Assembly (NCBI RefSeq): GCF_001263395.1
Contig: NZ_CP011786.1
Location: 1,488,001-1,552,000, forward strand
DNA: 64,000 bases
Direction: 5' to 3'
Source of the DNA: Bifidobacterium actinocoloniiforme DSM 22766
Lineage (GTDB): Bacteria > Actinomycetota > Actinomycetes > Actinomycetales > Bifidobacteriaceae
Positions 18,292 to 33,196 of this stretch are shown piece by piece; within the stretch, counting starts at the first letter, position 1; the number at the start of each line of letters is the position of its first letter. The position numbers and the translations under genes are program-made. The notes beneath the pieces were generated by a model that was not told where the DNA came from, searched no databases, and worked only from the letters and a program-made list of their open reading frames with translations.

Positions 18292-21147
18292 ATGCCGAAT
18301 AACGTGACTGAGTCAATCAATAAAACTCGCCAGACAGATACCCGCTCGAATGCCCCTTCACTGGCCTCCGCAGGGAGCGCCCCCAGTGTCCCCGACCGCG
18401 CTTCCCAGCCCGCCGGGCAACTCGGCCCGGACCAGGCGCAAGCAAGCCAGGACGCCGCCTGGCACGCCCTGAGCGTCAGCGAATCTCTCGATACCCTCAG
18501 CGCCTCGCCTGAGGGGCTGTCAACCGCCGAGGCCGGGCGGCGGTTGGAATTGTTCGGTCCCAACGCCCTGGCCCAGGGCGAGGCCAAACCCAAGTGGAAG
18601 CTCCTCCTGAAGCAGTTCACCAGCCCGCTGATCGCCGTGCTCATCGTGTGCGGCGTAATCACCATCTTTTTGGGGCATTATGTGGACGCGGGCGCCATTT
18701 TCCTCGTGCTCGTCCTCAACGCCATCATCGGCTACGTCCAGGAGTCCAAGGCGGACAAGGCGGTGGAAGCGCTGACCTCCCTGGCCTCGCCCACCACAAG
18801 GGTGTTGCGCGAAGGCTCTGCGGCCACGATCGACGCCGCCGACCTGGTGCCCGGAGACATCGTGTTGCTTGAATCAGGCGACCGTGTCCCCGCCGATTTG
18901 CGGCTGATTGACGCCATCCACCTCAAAATCAATGAGTCCATGCTCACTGGTGAGAGCGAGGACGCCCGCAAAGGCACCGATGCCGTGGAAGCGTCCGCTG
19001 CCCTGGGTGACAGGCGTAACATCGCCTTCTCCGGCACTATGGTCACGTCCGGGCGCGGTCAGGGTGTGGTAGTGGCGACCGGTTCCGACACCGAGTTGGG
19101 CGAAATCAATGACTTGGTCCATGCCTCCAAAGGTTTGACCCCTCTGCAGCGCATCCTTAAGCGTACTGAGACCGGCATCGCCATCGCGGTCATCCTGGTC
19201 GCGGTCTTCGTCTTCATCGGTGGCGCCATCATCGACGGCGACCCCGCCCAGGCTTTCCTGTCCGCGGTCTCACTGGTCGTGGTGTCCATGCCCGAGGCTC
19301 TGCCCATCGTGCTTACGGTCGCTATGGCTTTGGGCGTGTCCAGGATGGCCCAATACAACGCCATCGTGCGCTCGCTGCCGGCAGTGGAGACCCTGGGCTC
19401 GATCACCGTCATCGGCTCGGATAAGACCGGCACGCTCACCCAGAACCGTATGAGCGTGGAGCAGCTGGCCATCGGCGGGTCCGTCATGCATCTGGACGAG
19501 CTGGAGCCCGGTTCCAAGCGGAACCCCGCGGCACAAGCCTTGCTCAAGGCCGGCGCCCTGACCAACGAGGCCCAACGCTCGCGTAACGGCCAGGGGCAGA
19601 TCACCTACTCAGGTGATGCGGTCGATATGGCTATGGCTCGGGCGGCCGACGAGGCCGGCGCGGTGAGCGAGGCCGAGTTGGACTCCGCCATCGAGTCGCA
19701 AACCCCGTATGAGCCTGAGCTCCTGCACTCGATGACCATCCGCCGCAATCCCGACGGCAGCCTGACCCAGTACGTCAAAGGCGCGCCTGATGCGGTCATG
19801 GCCATGTGCGTGGGCATGCAGAACGCCTCCGGCCAGTCCGTCCCGCTGGATGCCGCCGCTTTGCACGAGGCCTATGATGAGATGGGCGGCCAAGGTTTGC
19901 GGGTGATTGGCGTGGCCAGCCGCACCATCCCGGCTTCCGACGATTTGAGCGCCCATAAGAAGGCTCATGATATGACCTTCCTGGGTCTTGAAGGCATGCT
20001 GGACCCGCCGCGCGAGGGCGTGCGCGAGGCCATCGCCGACTGCGCCCGCGCCGGCATCCGCGTCATCATGATCACCGGCGACCACCCGGTCACCGCCGCC
20101 GCCATCGGCCGTCGCTTGGGCTTGGAGTCCACCGGCAGCGCCTTGACTGGCTCCGAGATGCTCGGCATGAGCGATGAGGTGCTGGCCGCCCGTCTGCGCG
20201 AGACCTCAATCGCCGCCCGGGTCTCGCCCCAAGATAAGCTGCGCATCGTCGAGACCCTGCAAGACCAGGGGGAGGTGGTGGCTGTCACCGGCGATGGGGT
20301 CAACGACGCACCGGCCCTCAAAGCCGCCTCGGTGGGCATCGCCATGGGCGAGTCCGGCACCGACGTGGCACGCGAGGCCGCCGACGTGGTGCTGACCGAC
20401 GACAACTTTGTCACAATAACCCAAGCCGTGCGCCAGGGCCGCGTCACCTTCAAGGCCATCCGTGGTTCCGCCTACTTCCTGCTGTCCACGGCCGCCGCCA
20501 TGATCGCGGTGGGCGTCAATGTGATCGCCGACATGCCCCTGCTCTTCCTGCCTTTGCAGATGCTCTGGATCAACTTCGTCACCAACGGTGTCCAGGACAT
20601 CGCCCTGGGCTTCGAACCCGGCGATGGCGACGAGCTGACGGTCCCGCCCCGCTCCAGCGATGAGGGCCTGCTCTCCCGGGTCCTGTGGTCGCGCGTGGCG
20701 GTCTGCGGCCTGTGGATGGCCACCTGCGTGCTGATTCTCTTCCATGTCATCGTCTCGTCCGGCATGGACCTGCTCCAGGCCCGTACCCTGGCCCTGACCT
20801 TGCTGGTGCTATTCAACTTCTTTGTGGCCATGTCCGCCCGCTCGGAGACCAAGCTGATCGTCCAGCTCAACCCGTTGGACAACAAGTTCCTCCTGCTGGC
20901 TTCCCTGCTGGCCCTGGGCATCCACGCCGGCGCCATGTACTGGCCGGCTTTGGCGGGGGTCCTGGGCTTCGCGCCGCTGACCTTGTCCCAGTGGGGCCTG
21001 TGCCTGGTGGTCGGGCTGACCGTCCTGATCTTCTCGGAAGGCGACAAGCTGATTCGCCAGCTCCTGGCCCGGCACGGTCACAGCCCGCGTTCGGCCCTGC
21101 GCCACACCCGCCGTTCCATCGCCGCCATGTTGCGTTCCAGCCGCTGA
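18292..21147 (+). CDS. P2-type cation-transporting ATPase (Ca2+-ATPase-like)
   Basis: This large cation pump has the complete P2 domain order. There is an N-terminal cation-ATPase domain (WHALSVSESLDTL onward), the A-domain LTGES, phosphorylation loop DKTGTLT, hinge TGDGVNDAPALK and a C-terminal block of about six helices. Length is 951 aa from ATG 18292, or 959 from ATG 18268. Neither start has an ideal ribosome site; AAAGG about 13 bases before 18292 is the better. The helix-4 ion-site motif reads PEALP instead of the SERCA-type PEGLP, so calcium is likely but not certain. The first 70 residues are a Ser/Ala/Gln-rich extension that is probably disordered. It is divergent from the Na+/H+ antiporter. 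Confidence 0.88.
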   Translation: MPNNVTESINKTRQTDTRSNAPSLASAGSAPSVPDRASQPAGQLGPDQAQASQDAAWHALSVSESLDTLSASPEGLSTAEAGRRLELFGPNALAQGEAKPKWKLLLKQFTSPLIAVLIVCGVITIFLGHYVDAGAIFLVLVLNAIIGYVQESKADKAVEALTSLASPTTRVLREGSAATIDAADLVPGDIVLLESGDRVPADLRLIDAIHLKINESMLTGESEDARKGTDAVEASAALGDRRNIAFSGTMVTSGRGQGVVVATGSDTELGEINDLVHASKGLTPLQRILKRTETGIAIAVILVAVFVFIGGAIIDGDPAQAFLSAVSLVVVSMPEALPIVLTVAMALGVSRMAQYNAIVRSLPAVETLGSITVIGSDKTGTLTQNRMSVEQLAIGGSVMHLDELEPGSKRNPAAQALLKAGALTNEAQRSRNGQGQITYSGDAVDMAMARAADEAGAVSEAELDSAIESQTPYEPELLHSMTIRRNPDGSLTQYVKGAPDAVMAMCVGMQNASGQSVPLDAAALHEAYDEMGGQGLRVIGVASRTIPASDDLSAHKKAHDMTFLGLEGMLDPPREGVREAIADCARAGIRVIMITGDHPVTAAAIGRRLGLESTGSALTGSEMLGMSDEVLAARLRETSIAARVSPQDKLRIVETLQDQGEVVAVTGDGVNDAPALKAASVGIAMGESGTDVAREAADVVLTDDNFVTITQAVRQGRVTFKAIRGSAYFLLSTAAAMIAVGVNVIADMPLLFLPLQMLWINFVTNGVQDIALGFEPGDGDELTVPPRSSDEGLLSRVLWSRVAVCGLWMATCVLILFHVIVSSGMDLLQARTLALTLLVLFNFFVAMSARSETKLIVQLNPLDNKFLLLASLLALGIHAGAMYWPALAGVLGFAPLTLSQWGLCLVVGLTVLIFSEGDKLIRQLLARHGHSPRSALRHTRRSIAAMLRSSR

Positions 21148-21297
21148 GTCCGAGGAACCCCGCCGCGCATAGTCAACAGCCAGTATTGCGGCGAGCGATA
21201 CGGCGAGCGCCAGGGCGGGCATAACTCAACCAGCGAGGCGTCGTCCCCCGGGGCGGCGCCTTTGCCTTACCCAAGCCCCCTGTGCCACACTGGTGGG

Positions 21298-21756
21298 GTG
21301 GAAGATTCCGGTATGACCATCCCCTGGCGCGCCCCCATGCAGGGCGCCTTGCGGGAGGCTGCGCTCGCCCAGGCGGCCGGCGACGTGCCAGTCGGCGCTG
21401 TCGTCCTCGGCCCTGATGGCAGCGTCCTGTCCCGTGGCCACAATCTTCGCCAGGCTCAGGGCGATCCGTTGGCCCACGCCGAGGTGGAGGCCTTGCGCGC
21501 GGCCGGCTCCTGGAACCTGTCGGATTGCACGCTCGTCGTCACGCTTGAACCCTGCCCCATGTGTGCTGGCGCCGCGCTCGCCGCCCATGTGGGCCGTATC
21601 GTCTTCGGTGCCTGGGATCCCAAGATGGGAGCCTGCGGTTCGGTCTGGGACCTGCCCCGCGACCCGCACGTCGGCGCCCGCCCCGAGGTGGTCGGTGGCG
21701 TCGAGGAGGCCGCCTGCACCGCCTTGCTCGCTGGTTTTTTCGCAGCCCGGCGTTAA
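21298..21756 (+). CDS. tadA: tRNA-specific adenosine deaminase
   Basis: This enzyme deaminates the wobble adenosine to inosine in tRNA-Arg(ACG), an essential function. The zinc and catalytic motifs are HAEVEAL (His60, Glu62) and EPCPMCAGAA with the two zinc cysteines. Length is 152 aa from GTG 21298 or 147 from ATG 21313; the choice is open because neither has a strong ribosome site. The substrate assignment is from family similarity, since guanine and cytosine deaminases share the fold. An 11-base C run begins immediately after its stop codon. Confidence 0.85.
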   Translation: MEDSGMTIPWRAPMQGALREAALAQAAGDVPVGAVVLGPDGSVLSRGHNLRQAQGDPLAHAEVEALRAAGSWNLSDCTLVVTLEPCPMCAGAALAAHVGRIVFGAWDPKMGACGSVWDLPRDPHVGARPEVVGGVEEAACTALLAGFFAARR

Positions 21757-21767
21757 CCCCCCCCCCC
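21757..21767 (+). repeat. Homopolymer tract of 11 C
   Basis: Eleven consecutive cytosines start directly after the tadA TAA codon and lie 248 bases before the next gene. Tracts of this length are prone to slippage. Confidence 0.95.
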
Positions 21768-22015
21768 TGGATTCGCCCTGCTATCGGCGCCTTGCGTTGC
21801 ACCGGCCTCCCGGTTCCCCACCTCCCGTTTCCTCGCTATTGCCCACCCCCTAGCCAAGGCGTGTCCACCATCTGGACAACGGCGTCCGCGCCCCTGCCCT
21901 TTCCGGCATACTGCCATATAACCGTCGGGTCTCTCAGCGTGGCGTATCCATTCCGGCCGCGCGCCCGTCGGCAGGCTCGCTCAAGCGGCCTGGGTCTCAC
22001 GAAAGGGGCGGAACG

Positions 22016-22984
22016 ATGAAGTATACGATGATCGGCGCTGGCGCGATGGGGTATCGGTACGGCGTTCTGCTGCAGGAGAAGGTGGGTGTCCAGGTCGATT
22101 ACATCGATACCTGGCAGCCCAATATCGACGCGGTTCGCCAGCAGGGCGGCGTCTACGCCTCCCGCGACCACGAGGACCGCCACCTGGTCCCGATCAACAT
22201 CTACACGCCGGAGGAATACGAGGGCGACCCGGACGTGTGGATGATCTTCATGAAGCAGATGCAGCTGGAAGAGATGCTCAAGCGCTGCGCTCACCTGTTC
22301 AAGGACCATCAGGTCGTCTTCTCCGCCATGAATGGTTGGGGTCATTTCGAGAAGATCAACCAGTACTTCCCCGCGGACCGCATCTATGGCGGCACGGCTC
22401 TGGTGGCGACGGTCCTCAACGGTCCAGGCGACGTGGACTTCATGGGCAAGGCGGGCGCCGGCTCCATGGAGATGTGCGCGATGAATGAGCAGATCACCGA
22501 CGTTGAGAAGGCCATGGCCGCGGACTTTGACAAGGCCGGTTTCAACCCCACGGTCACCCGGAATTTCCACGGGACCTGCCTGGCGAAGATCATCTTCAAT
22601 TCGGTGGCGAACACCCTGTGCACTATGTACCAGATTCGCATGGGCCAGTTCATCTCCTTCCCCGGCGCCATGAAGATGACTGCGCAGCTGGTCAACGAGG
22701 CCTACGATGCTTGCGAGCGCGCCGGTTACCAGATGACCCGCTCCCGGCAGGAAGAGATCAAGGCGATTGAGATTTCCAGCCGTGAGACTAACCCCCTGCA
22801 CTACCCGTCCATGTATCAGGATCTGACCAACGGGCGCCCCACCGAAATCGATTACATCAACGGCTACATAGCTGAGCTGGGCCGTGAGAACGACTATGTA
22901 TGCCGCACCCACGAGTTCGTGGTCCAGGGCGTTCATCTCGCTGAGCTGGCCTTCCAGATTCACCAAAAGGAGGCCAAGGACTAG
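22016..22984 (+). CDS. Ketopantoate reductase family oxidoreductase
   Basis: This NADPH-dependent reductase of the PanE/ApbA type has 322 residues. It opens with the dinucleotide-binding motif MKYTMIGAGAMGYRYG and contains the FSAMNGWGHFEKI region aligning with the family's lid. The helical C-terminal domain contains RNFHGTCLAKIIFNS, in which Lys would be the catalytic lysine. Divergent members act on other 2-oxo acids, and no pan genes are nearby, so panE is not assigned. AAAGGGG precedes ATG 22016. The 259-base upstream gap holds the C11 tract and no other recognised element. Confidence 0.75.
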   Translation: MKYTMIGAGAMGYRYGVLLQEKVGVQVDYIDTWQPNIDAVRQQGGVYASRDHEDRHLVPINIYTPEEYEGDPDVWMIFMKQMQLEEMLKRCAHLFKDHQVVFSAMNGWGHFEKINQYFPADRIYGGTALVATVLNGPGDVDFMGKAGAGSMEMCAMNEQITDVEKAMAADFDKAGFNPTVTRNFHGTCLAKIIFNSVANTLCTMYQIRMGQFISFPGAMKMTAQLVNEAYDACERAGYQMTRSRQEEIKAIEISSRETNPLHYPSMYQDLTNGRPTEIDYINGYIAELGRENDYVCRTHEFVVQGVHLAELAFQIHQKEAKD

Positions 22985-23176
22985 ACGGCAATGACTGAGG
23001 GCCGACCTGGCCCTAGGCCGTGTCTTCATAGGCGAATATCCCCTCCGGCGGTAGAATCGGAAGCAGGTGGGGACGTTCGCCTTTCTCATATCCAGGGTCG
23101 CGTCCCGCACGATGAGCCGGCGGGCTTGGGCGCTTACTGGAGAGCGCATGGACTGGTCGGCGTGAGAGGGGTTGTG

Positions 23177-25621
23177 ATGTCACGTCTGATTATCGTCTCG
23201 AACCGGCTGCCCGCTTCGCTGGAGGCTTCGGCGGACGGTTCATACTCCTTGCGGCAGAACGTGGGCGGTCTGGCCACCGCCATCGGCCCCTACCACAAGG
23301 CCCACCGTGACTGCCTGTGGATCGGCTGGTCCGGCATCGACCCTGACCAGTATACGGATGAGGAGCTCGAGAAGATCCGTCAGGCTTACCGGGACCGCCG
23401 CTGCATCCCTATTTTCCTGAGCGATGAGGAGATTAACGGCTACTACGCCGGCTTTTCCAACAACACCCTGTGGCCGCTCTTCCACGATTTCTCTCACGAG
23501 GCGCAATTCAATCCAGACGACTGGGAGACCTACCGCAAGGTGAACATGCGTTTCGCCCAGGTGATCGAGCCCCTGGTCCTGCCTGGCGACACGATTTGGG
23601 TCCAGGACTACCATCTGATGCTCCTGCCCAAGATGCTGCGCGAGCGCTATCCCAAGGCTTCAATTGGCTGGTTCCTGCATGTCCCCTTCCCCTCGGCGGA
23701 GATTTTCCGCTCCCTGCCCTGGTGCCGGGAGATTCTGGAGGGTGTGCTGGGCGCCGATTTGGTGGGTTTCCACACCACTGATTTCGTCATGAGCTTCCTG
23801 GCTTCCATCTACCGGCTCCTGCCTGAGTTGACTGTCGACCAGGATGGTTTGGTCCACATGCCGGATGGTCACCGGGCAGCTGTGGACGCTTTCCCGATTG
23901 GCATCGACTACAACCTCTACGCCCGCACGGCCCGCTCCTCCCTGGCTCGGGCCATGCGCCGGGGCATTGAGGAGTCCGCCGGCAAGAACACCGGGCACCG
24001 CTACCGTTCCTCCGTGACGGCCGAGGGCGACGCCGCCGCCGAAGCCGGCGATAGGGACGCCACCTGGTGGAGCCAGCATAAGCTGGAGGACCTGCCCGAA
24101 CTCACCTTGGCCCGTTCGGCCGCTTCGTCAATCGGCCGCAAGGAGAACAAGGTCATCGTCTCGGTGGACCGCCTGGACTACACTAAAGGCCTGCCCGAAC
24201 GGCTGAAGGCCTTCGGTCGCATGTTGGAGAAGTACCCTGAGTGGACCGGTCACGTCACCTACTACCTGCTGGCCACCCCCTCCCGCGAGGACGTGGAGTC
24301 GTACCGGCGGCTGAAATCCCAAGTGGATGAGCTGGTCGGACAGATCAATGGGCGCTACTCCCTGCTCGCTTGGAACCCCATCCACTACATCACCCGTTCC
24401 CTCTCAATCAAGCCGATTTGCGGGATTTACGCGGCTGGCGACGTGGCTCTGGTCACCCCCCTGCGAGATGGCATGAACTTGGTGGCCAAGGAGTATCTGG
24501 CATGCCACGACGGCCGTGAGGGCGCTCTGGTCCTGTCCGACATGTGCGGTGCCGCCGACGAGTTGACCGATGCCTTCATCGTCAACCCCTACGACATCGA
24601 TATGGTTTGCGAGGCGCTCCACGACGCTTTGGAGATCAGCCCGGACGAGTCCCGGGCCCGCAATATGCGCATGCAGGCCCGGCTGAAGGTGCGCACCGCC
24701 TCCAATTGGTGCACGAGCTTCTTGAACATTTTACGCCAGGTCACCACGTCGGGCATGAGCGACAAGCGCTTGCGGACGGGTTTGCGTAATGAGATGGTGG
24801 ACTCCTGGCAGAAAGCTAGCCGCCGGCTGATCCTGTGCGACTACGACGGCACGCTGACCCCATTGGTGCGTAACCCCGATCGGGCCAAGCCGACCAAGGC
24901 CCTACGCCGGATTCTGCGCCAGGTGGGCTCGCAACCGGGTGTGGATCTCTTCCTGGTCTCCGGCCGCAGCCACACGACCATGGAGGAGTGGTTCGCTGAT
25001 TTACCGGTTGGCCTAATCGCGGAGCATGGCGCGTGGAGCAAGCCGATTGAGCGCTCGGATTCCGGCCCCAGCCAGTGGAGGAGGGCTCCGGGCCTGCCGG
25101 TGGCTGAGCAGTGGCAGCCGATGGTCGAGCCGATCATGGAGGAGTCCGTCCAACGGGTGCCCGGGTCTTTCATAGAGGTCAAGTCGGATGCCTTGGCTTG
25201 GCATTACCGCAAGAGCGACCCCAAGCAGGCCGAGGCCGAGCGCGACGACTTAGCCGCCCGACTCAGCGCCGCAGTCGCAGGCAAGGGTCTGATGGTGATG
25301 CGCAATTCCAAGGTTTTGGAGGTCTCCCCGGTGGCCACCAGCAAGGGGCAGGCCGTCTTGCCGTGGATCACCAGCGGCGATTATGACTTCGTGCTCTCCC
25401 TGGGGGATGACGCCACCGATGAGACCATGTTCGCGGTCATGCCTGATTCGGCTTGGTCGGTAAAGGTCGGCCCAGGGGTCACTAAGGCCCGGGCGCGCCT
25501 GCTTGATCCCGCCGCTGTCCGCTACCTTCTGCTCGATTTGGCCGCCGGCACGGCTTCGGGAGCCGAACCCAAGACCCGCACGGCTGGCGTCCCCGGCAGC
25601 TTCGCCCGCGGCGAGTCGTGA
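23177..25621 (+). CDS. otsAB: Bifunctional trehalose-6-phosphate synthase/phosphatase
   Basis: This 814-residue fusion makes trehalose from UDP-glucose and glucose-6-phosphate. Residues 1 to about 500 are the GT20 synthase, with [37 protein letters not shown] and the late [14 protein letters not shown]. About 550 onward is the HAD phosphatase, with [10 protein letters not shown] (Asp555, Asp557) and [10 protein letters not shown]. An extra hydrophilic stretch of roughly 55 residues lies between PIGIDY (about 240) and VDRLDYTKG (about 330), where most synthases have only a short link. AGAGGGG supports ATG 23177. The order resembles yeast-like and some bacterial fused enzymes. It is probably used for osmotic or storage trehalose. 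Confidence 0.92.
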   Translation: MSRLIIVSNRLPASLEASADGSYSLRQNVGGLATAIGPYHKAHRDCLWIGWSGIDPDQYTDEELEKIRQAYRDRRCIPIFLSDEEINGYYAGFSNNTLWPLFHDFSHEAQFNPDDWETYRKVNMRFAQVIEPLVLPGDTIWVQDYHLMLLPKMLRERYPKASIGWFLHVPFPSAEIFRSLPWCREILEGVLGADLVGFHTTDFVMSFLASIYRLLPELTVDQDGLVHMPDGHRAAVDAFPIGIDYNLYARTARSSLARAMRRGIEESAGKNTGHRYRSSVTAEGDAAAEAGDRDATWWSQHKLEDLPELTLARSAASSIGRKENKVIVSVDRLDYTKGLPERLKAFGRMLEKYPEWTGHVTYYLLATPSREDVESYRRLKSQVDELVGQINGRYSLLAWNPIHYITRSLSIKPICGIYAAGDVALVTPLRDGMNLVAKEYLACHDGREGALVLSDMCGAADELTDAFIVNPYDIDMVCEALHDALEISPDESRARNMRMQARLKVRTASNWCTSFLNILRQVTTSGMSDKRLRTGLRNEMVDSWQKASRRLILCDYDGTLTPLVRNPDRAKPTKALRRILRQVGSQPGVDLFLVSGRSHTTMEEWFADLPVGLIAEHGAWSKPIERSDSGPSQWRRAPGLPVAEQWQPMVEPIMEESVQRVPGSFIEVKSDALAWHYRKSDPKQAEAERDDLAARLSAAVAGKGLMVMRNSKVLEVSPVATSKGQAVLPWITSGDYDFVLSLGDDATDETMFAVMPDSAWSVKVGPGVTKARARLLDPAAVRYLLLDLAAGTASGAEPKTRTAGVPGSFARGES

Positions 25622-25657
25622 TACCGGACTACCCGCGTTTGCAGCGCCCAGCCCGAC

Positions 25658-26437
25658 TCAGCGCTGTCGCTTGCTTCGCGTGATCGTCTCGTCGACCAGT
25701 TCAGGCAGGGCGTCTTGGATGGGTCCGCGAATCAACCGCTGGGCCAGCCCGTCGTACTGGGTGCGCCCCATGTTCATGATGGTGATCGGCACCTCTGCTT
25801 GGGCTGCGGCGGGCACGAGCGAGGCCGCCGGGAAGACCTCAAGCGTCGAGCCGATCACCCAGAGCTCGTCGGCGCGCCTGACTTCCTTGAGGCTCTTCTC
25901 CATGGCCCCGTCCGGCAGCGCCTCCCCGAAGTAGACCACGTCGGTCTTGATGATGCCCCCGCAGGGCAAGTCCCCCTGGTAGGGCAGCGGACGCCGGCAG
26001 TGAGGGTCGGGCTCCTGGTCGAGCCGGTCCATGATTTCACTGGTCCGGTAAGCGGCCCCGCACTTCATGCAGTGTGAGCTGCCGATGGTCCCGTGCAGGT
26101 TGACGATCAGCTCGGGTGAGTTGCCGGCTTTCTCGTGCAGGGCATCGAAGTTCTGCGTGGCCAGCAGGGTCAGCGTTCCTGCTTCTTCGAGCTTGACCAG
26201 CGCACGGTGGGCCACGCCAGGCTGCGCGGTCCAAACCGGCGATTCCTTCTGCCAGCGCCAGGAGTATTCACGGGCGCGCTTGTTCGTCAGGAAGGCGTCC
26301 AAGTCGTAGACCTGCATCTGATCGGGATGCTTGGTCCACACGCCGTCGGGCCCGCGGAAGTCGGGTATGCCTGCGGAAGTTGAGATGCCGGCTCCGGTCA
26401 GCACGGCTATTCGTTTTGTTCTCGTATTTGTGCTCAT
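25658..26437 (-). CDS. cobB: Sir2-family NAD-dependent protein deacylase
   Basis: This sirtuin removes acyl groups from lysines using NAD. Motifs are VLTGAGISTSAGIPDFRG, TQNFDALHEKAG and HGTIGSSHC, with the catalytic histidine in LHGT. The zinc site is irregular: CMKCG is normal, but the second pair reads PHCRRPLPYQGDLPCGG, widely spaced. GSTLEVFPAASL forms the NAD pocket. Length 259 aa is normal. The start ATG 26437 follows GGGGAC. It is convergent with the trehalose gene and its upstream side faces the rRNA operon leader. Confidence 0.9.
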   Translation of the reverse strand: MSTNTRTKRIAVLTGAGISTSAGIPDFRGPDGVWTKHPDQMQVYDLDAFLTNKRAREYSWRWQKESPVWTAQPGVAHRALVKLEEAGTLTLLATQNFDALHEKAGNSPELIVNLHGTIGSSHCMKCGAAYRTSEIMDRLDQEPDPHCRRPLPYQGDLPCGGIIKTDVVYFGEALPDGAMEKSLKEVRRADELWVIGSTLEVFPAASLVPAAAQAEVPITIMNMGRTQYDGLAQRLIRGPIQDALPELVDETITRSKRQR

Positions 26438-26542
26438 GTCCCCGTCTTACCATGCTCGACGCGCCGGGCGCGAAGGTTTTTCGTCATGTGGTCGAATGTG
26501 CCCGGGTGGGAAAGTGCCTTGAAATCGTCTGGTATCGGTAAA

Positions 26543-26571
26543 TCGACACGCCGATTCATCGCCGGTATAAC
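26543..26571 (+). promoter_or_regulatory. Probable rRNA operon promoter
   Basis: TCGACA and TATAAC are separated by 17 bases, 330 bases before 16S. Further promoters may lie in the AT-rich remainder of the 463-base leader, which contains no gene. Confidence 0.45.
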
Positions 26572-26701
26572 AGTGTTTTGGGCACTTGTGAAAGTCAACG
26601 GTTTGCGTTTTTCGGCATTCTTCGGTAAGTTTATCTCTTGCCGCTTGGCGCGATGAATTCCACTCCTTGGTTTTCTCTTCTGCGCCAATGCAACTGTGGT
26701 T

Positions 26702-26720
26702 TGAGAACTCAATAGTGTGT
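26702..26720 (+). promoter_or_regulatory. rRNA leader boxA-like antitermination/processing element
   Basis: TTGAGAACTCAATAGTGTG lies in the 16S leader. A near copy, TTGAGAACTGGATAGTG, lies at 28658-28674 in the 16S-23S spacer. Recurrence before both large rRNAs is what an antitermination or processing signal predicts, and this sequence is familiar from actinobacterial rrn leaders. Confidence 0.65.
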
Positions 26721-26900
26721 TTGTACTGCTTATAGTTTTTTGATTGTCAGTCTGATGCCTGCCTGGCGTGTTTGCGTTGGGTGCGTGGGAGCGCTTAATT
26801 GGTGTCGGGTTTTTTTGTGTGGGCCTTCCATTGGACCGTTTGGTTTGGTGGTTGGCTTTTTTGTCAGTTTTGTATTGGGGCTTGTTTCTGCCCTTTCATT

Positions 26901-31924
<5,024 letters not shown>

Positions 31925-32111
31925 ACGATCACGCCCTTGCCGTGTGGTGGGGGTCGTGGCGTGGCGTGAGCTTGCCGTGACGGACGGCCTTCAACGGGTC
32001 AGGGTCCGGCGCTTCAAGCGATCATGAGGAACACGCGTCCGCTAGCCGGTCCCCGAGCCAGCACCAAGCATCCCCGTCAACGCGGGGGTGGTTCATGGAT
32101 TGTTGTTTGTT

Positions 32112-32229
32112 TTGCGGTGGTCATAGCCTGGGGGAGACGCCCGGTCCCATTCCGAACCCGGAAGCTAAGACCCAGCACGGCGATGGTACTGCACTCGGTA
32201 GGGTGTGGGAGAGTAGCGCACCGCCGCAA
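32112..32229 (+). rRNA. rrf: 5S ribosomal RNA
   Basis: The ends TTGCGGTGG and CCGCCGCAA pair. The internal GGTCCCATTCCGAACCCGGA and GGTACTGCACTCGG blocks are the universal 5S features. The length is 118 bases. Confidence 0.95.
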
Positions 32230-32240
32230 CACAAACGTTC

Positions 32241-32277
32241 GAGAGCCCCGGCAAGCACCACGCTTCCCGGGGCTCTC
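32241..32277 (+). terminator. rRNA operon terminator hairpin
   Basis: A perfect 11-bp stem, GAGAGCCCCGG with CCGGGGCTCTC, closes 12 bases after 5S. AAGC/GCTT in the loop can pair as well. There is no T-run, so it may work as an intrinsic-like or processing structure. Confidence 0.75.
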
Positions 32278-32338
32278 ACCACACCCACAGAAAATTGTAT
32301 AAACCCTTATATGTCAATGTTCCGGTATCTGAGGTGAT

Positions 32339-32779
32339 ATGGTCCATCTGGAAGAGATCACCAAGGAGAACTTTTACCAGGTGATTGAGCTGAAGCGGCC
32401 CAAAGAAGAGCCCTATGTCGCCAGCAATGTCCTTTCGCTTGCAGAGGCCTGGTTGTATAGGAACGACGGCCAGGTGAGGCCTCAAGCCATTTATGCGGAC
32501 GATACATTGGTGGGATTCACTATGACTTATGACGAGCTGGATCGGCCTGTGCGGAGCTTATGGCGCATTCTGATACCGGAAGAATATACGAATAAGGGGT
32601 ACGGCAGCCAAGCCTTGAAACTGATACTGGCCGAGGCCCGGGAGCAGGGTGGTCTTGAAAAGGTGGAGTTGAGCTATGTGCCAGGCAATACGATGGCTGA
32701 ACATGTCTATGAGCAAGTAGGTTTTCGGGCTAACGGGCGGATTGATGACGGCGAAGTGGTGATGGAATACACTTTATGA
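32339..32779 (+). CDS. GNAT-family N-acetyltransferase (spermidine/diamine acetyltransferase-like)
   Basis: This 146-residue acetyl-CoA-dependent acetyltransferase contains VGFTMTYDEL, the acetyl-CoA loop PEEYTNKGYGSQALKLIL and the C-terminal NTMAEHVYEQVGFRANG typical of GNAT enzymes. The opening HLEEITKENFYQVIELK resembles diamine and spermidine acetyltransferases, but the acceptor is not certain. GAGGTGAT lies directly before ATG 32339. It is a single gene between the rRNA operon and the small CxxC protein. Confidence 0.85.
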   Translation: MVHLEEITKENFYQVIELKRPKEEPYVASNVLSLAEAWLYRNDGQVRPQAIYADDTLVGFTMTYDELDRPVRSLWRILIPEEYTNKGYGSQALKLILAEAREQGGLEKVELSYVPGNTMAEHVYEQVGFRANGRIDDGEVVMEYTL

Positions 32780-32846
32780 GCCCACACATTCAGCGGTGTT
32801 GGCTACAATAGGTTCGCATTCGCACAGAGAGGGGCATGGGCGTCCA

Positions 32847-33101
32847 ATGCATTACTTCGTTCCAAAACGCTGCGCGTTCACCTCCAAAATCATGTACCAC
32901 GACAAGCTCGCGGCCGAACGGGCGGCTGAGCGAAGCCAGCTGGAGCGCAGCGTGGACCTGTGGGTATACCGCTGCCAGGACTGCGGCTGCTGGCACCTGA
33001 CCAGCCATGAGCCAGGAAGATACCTTGGCGGACCTTTCGCCAGAGGGCAAGGCCATAGGCACTCCCGTAAGCGTGGCTACAAACCCCGCCAGCGAAAATG
33101 A
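32847..33101 (+). CDS. Small basic CxxC protein of unknown function
   Basis: This 84-residue, strongly basic protein is predicted from ATG 32847. A short motif YRCQDCGCWHLTSHEPG gives CxxCxC plus a histidine, which looks like half of a zinc ribbon. Another cysteine sits in PKRCAFTSK near the N terminus. The tail RKRGYKPRQRK suggests nucleic-acid binding. I do not recognise a named family, although short actinobacterial proteins with a WHLTS motif exist. An upstream AGAGAGGGG is 11 bases from this ATG; an out-of-frame ATG at 32836 does not extend to a comparable protein. Confidence 0.6.
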   Translation: MHYFVPKRCAFTSKIMYHDKLAAERAAERSQLERSVDLWVYRCQDCGCWHLTSHEPGRYLGGPFARGQGHRHSRKRGYKPRQRK

Positions 33102-33196
33102 GTACGTGCCGGACCAGGAATAACATTCACCCAGTAGTAGAGAACAGGGTGAAGGCGACGTGAGAAGAAAAGATAACATGATGAATGTTTAGTAAC

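Noticed and set aside
15750-18665. 971-residue minus-strand frame that includes the antiporter
   Set aside because: Antiporter homology and a good ribosome site begin at GTG 17969. The upstream 232 residues have no transporter features and overlap the divergent ATPase gene.
21836-23149. 437-residue minus-strand frame across the ketopantoate reductase gene
   Set aside because: The plus-strand gene has a Rossmann motif and ribosome site; this frame is its shadow.
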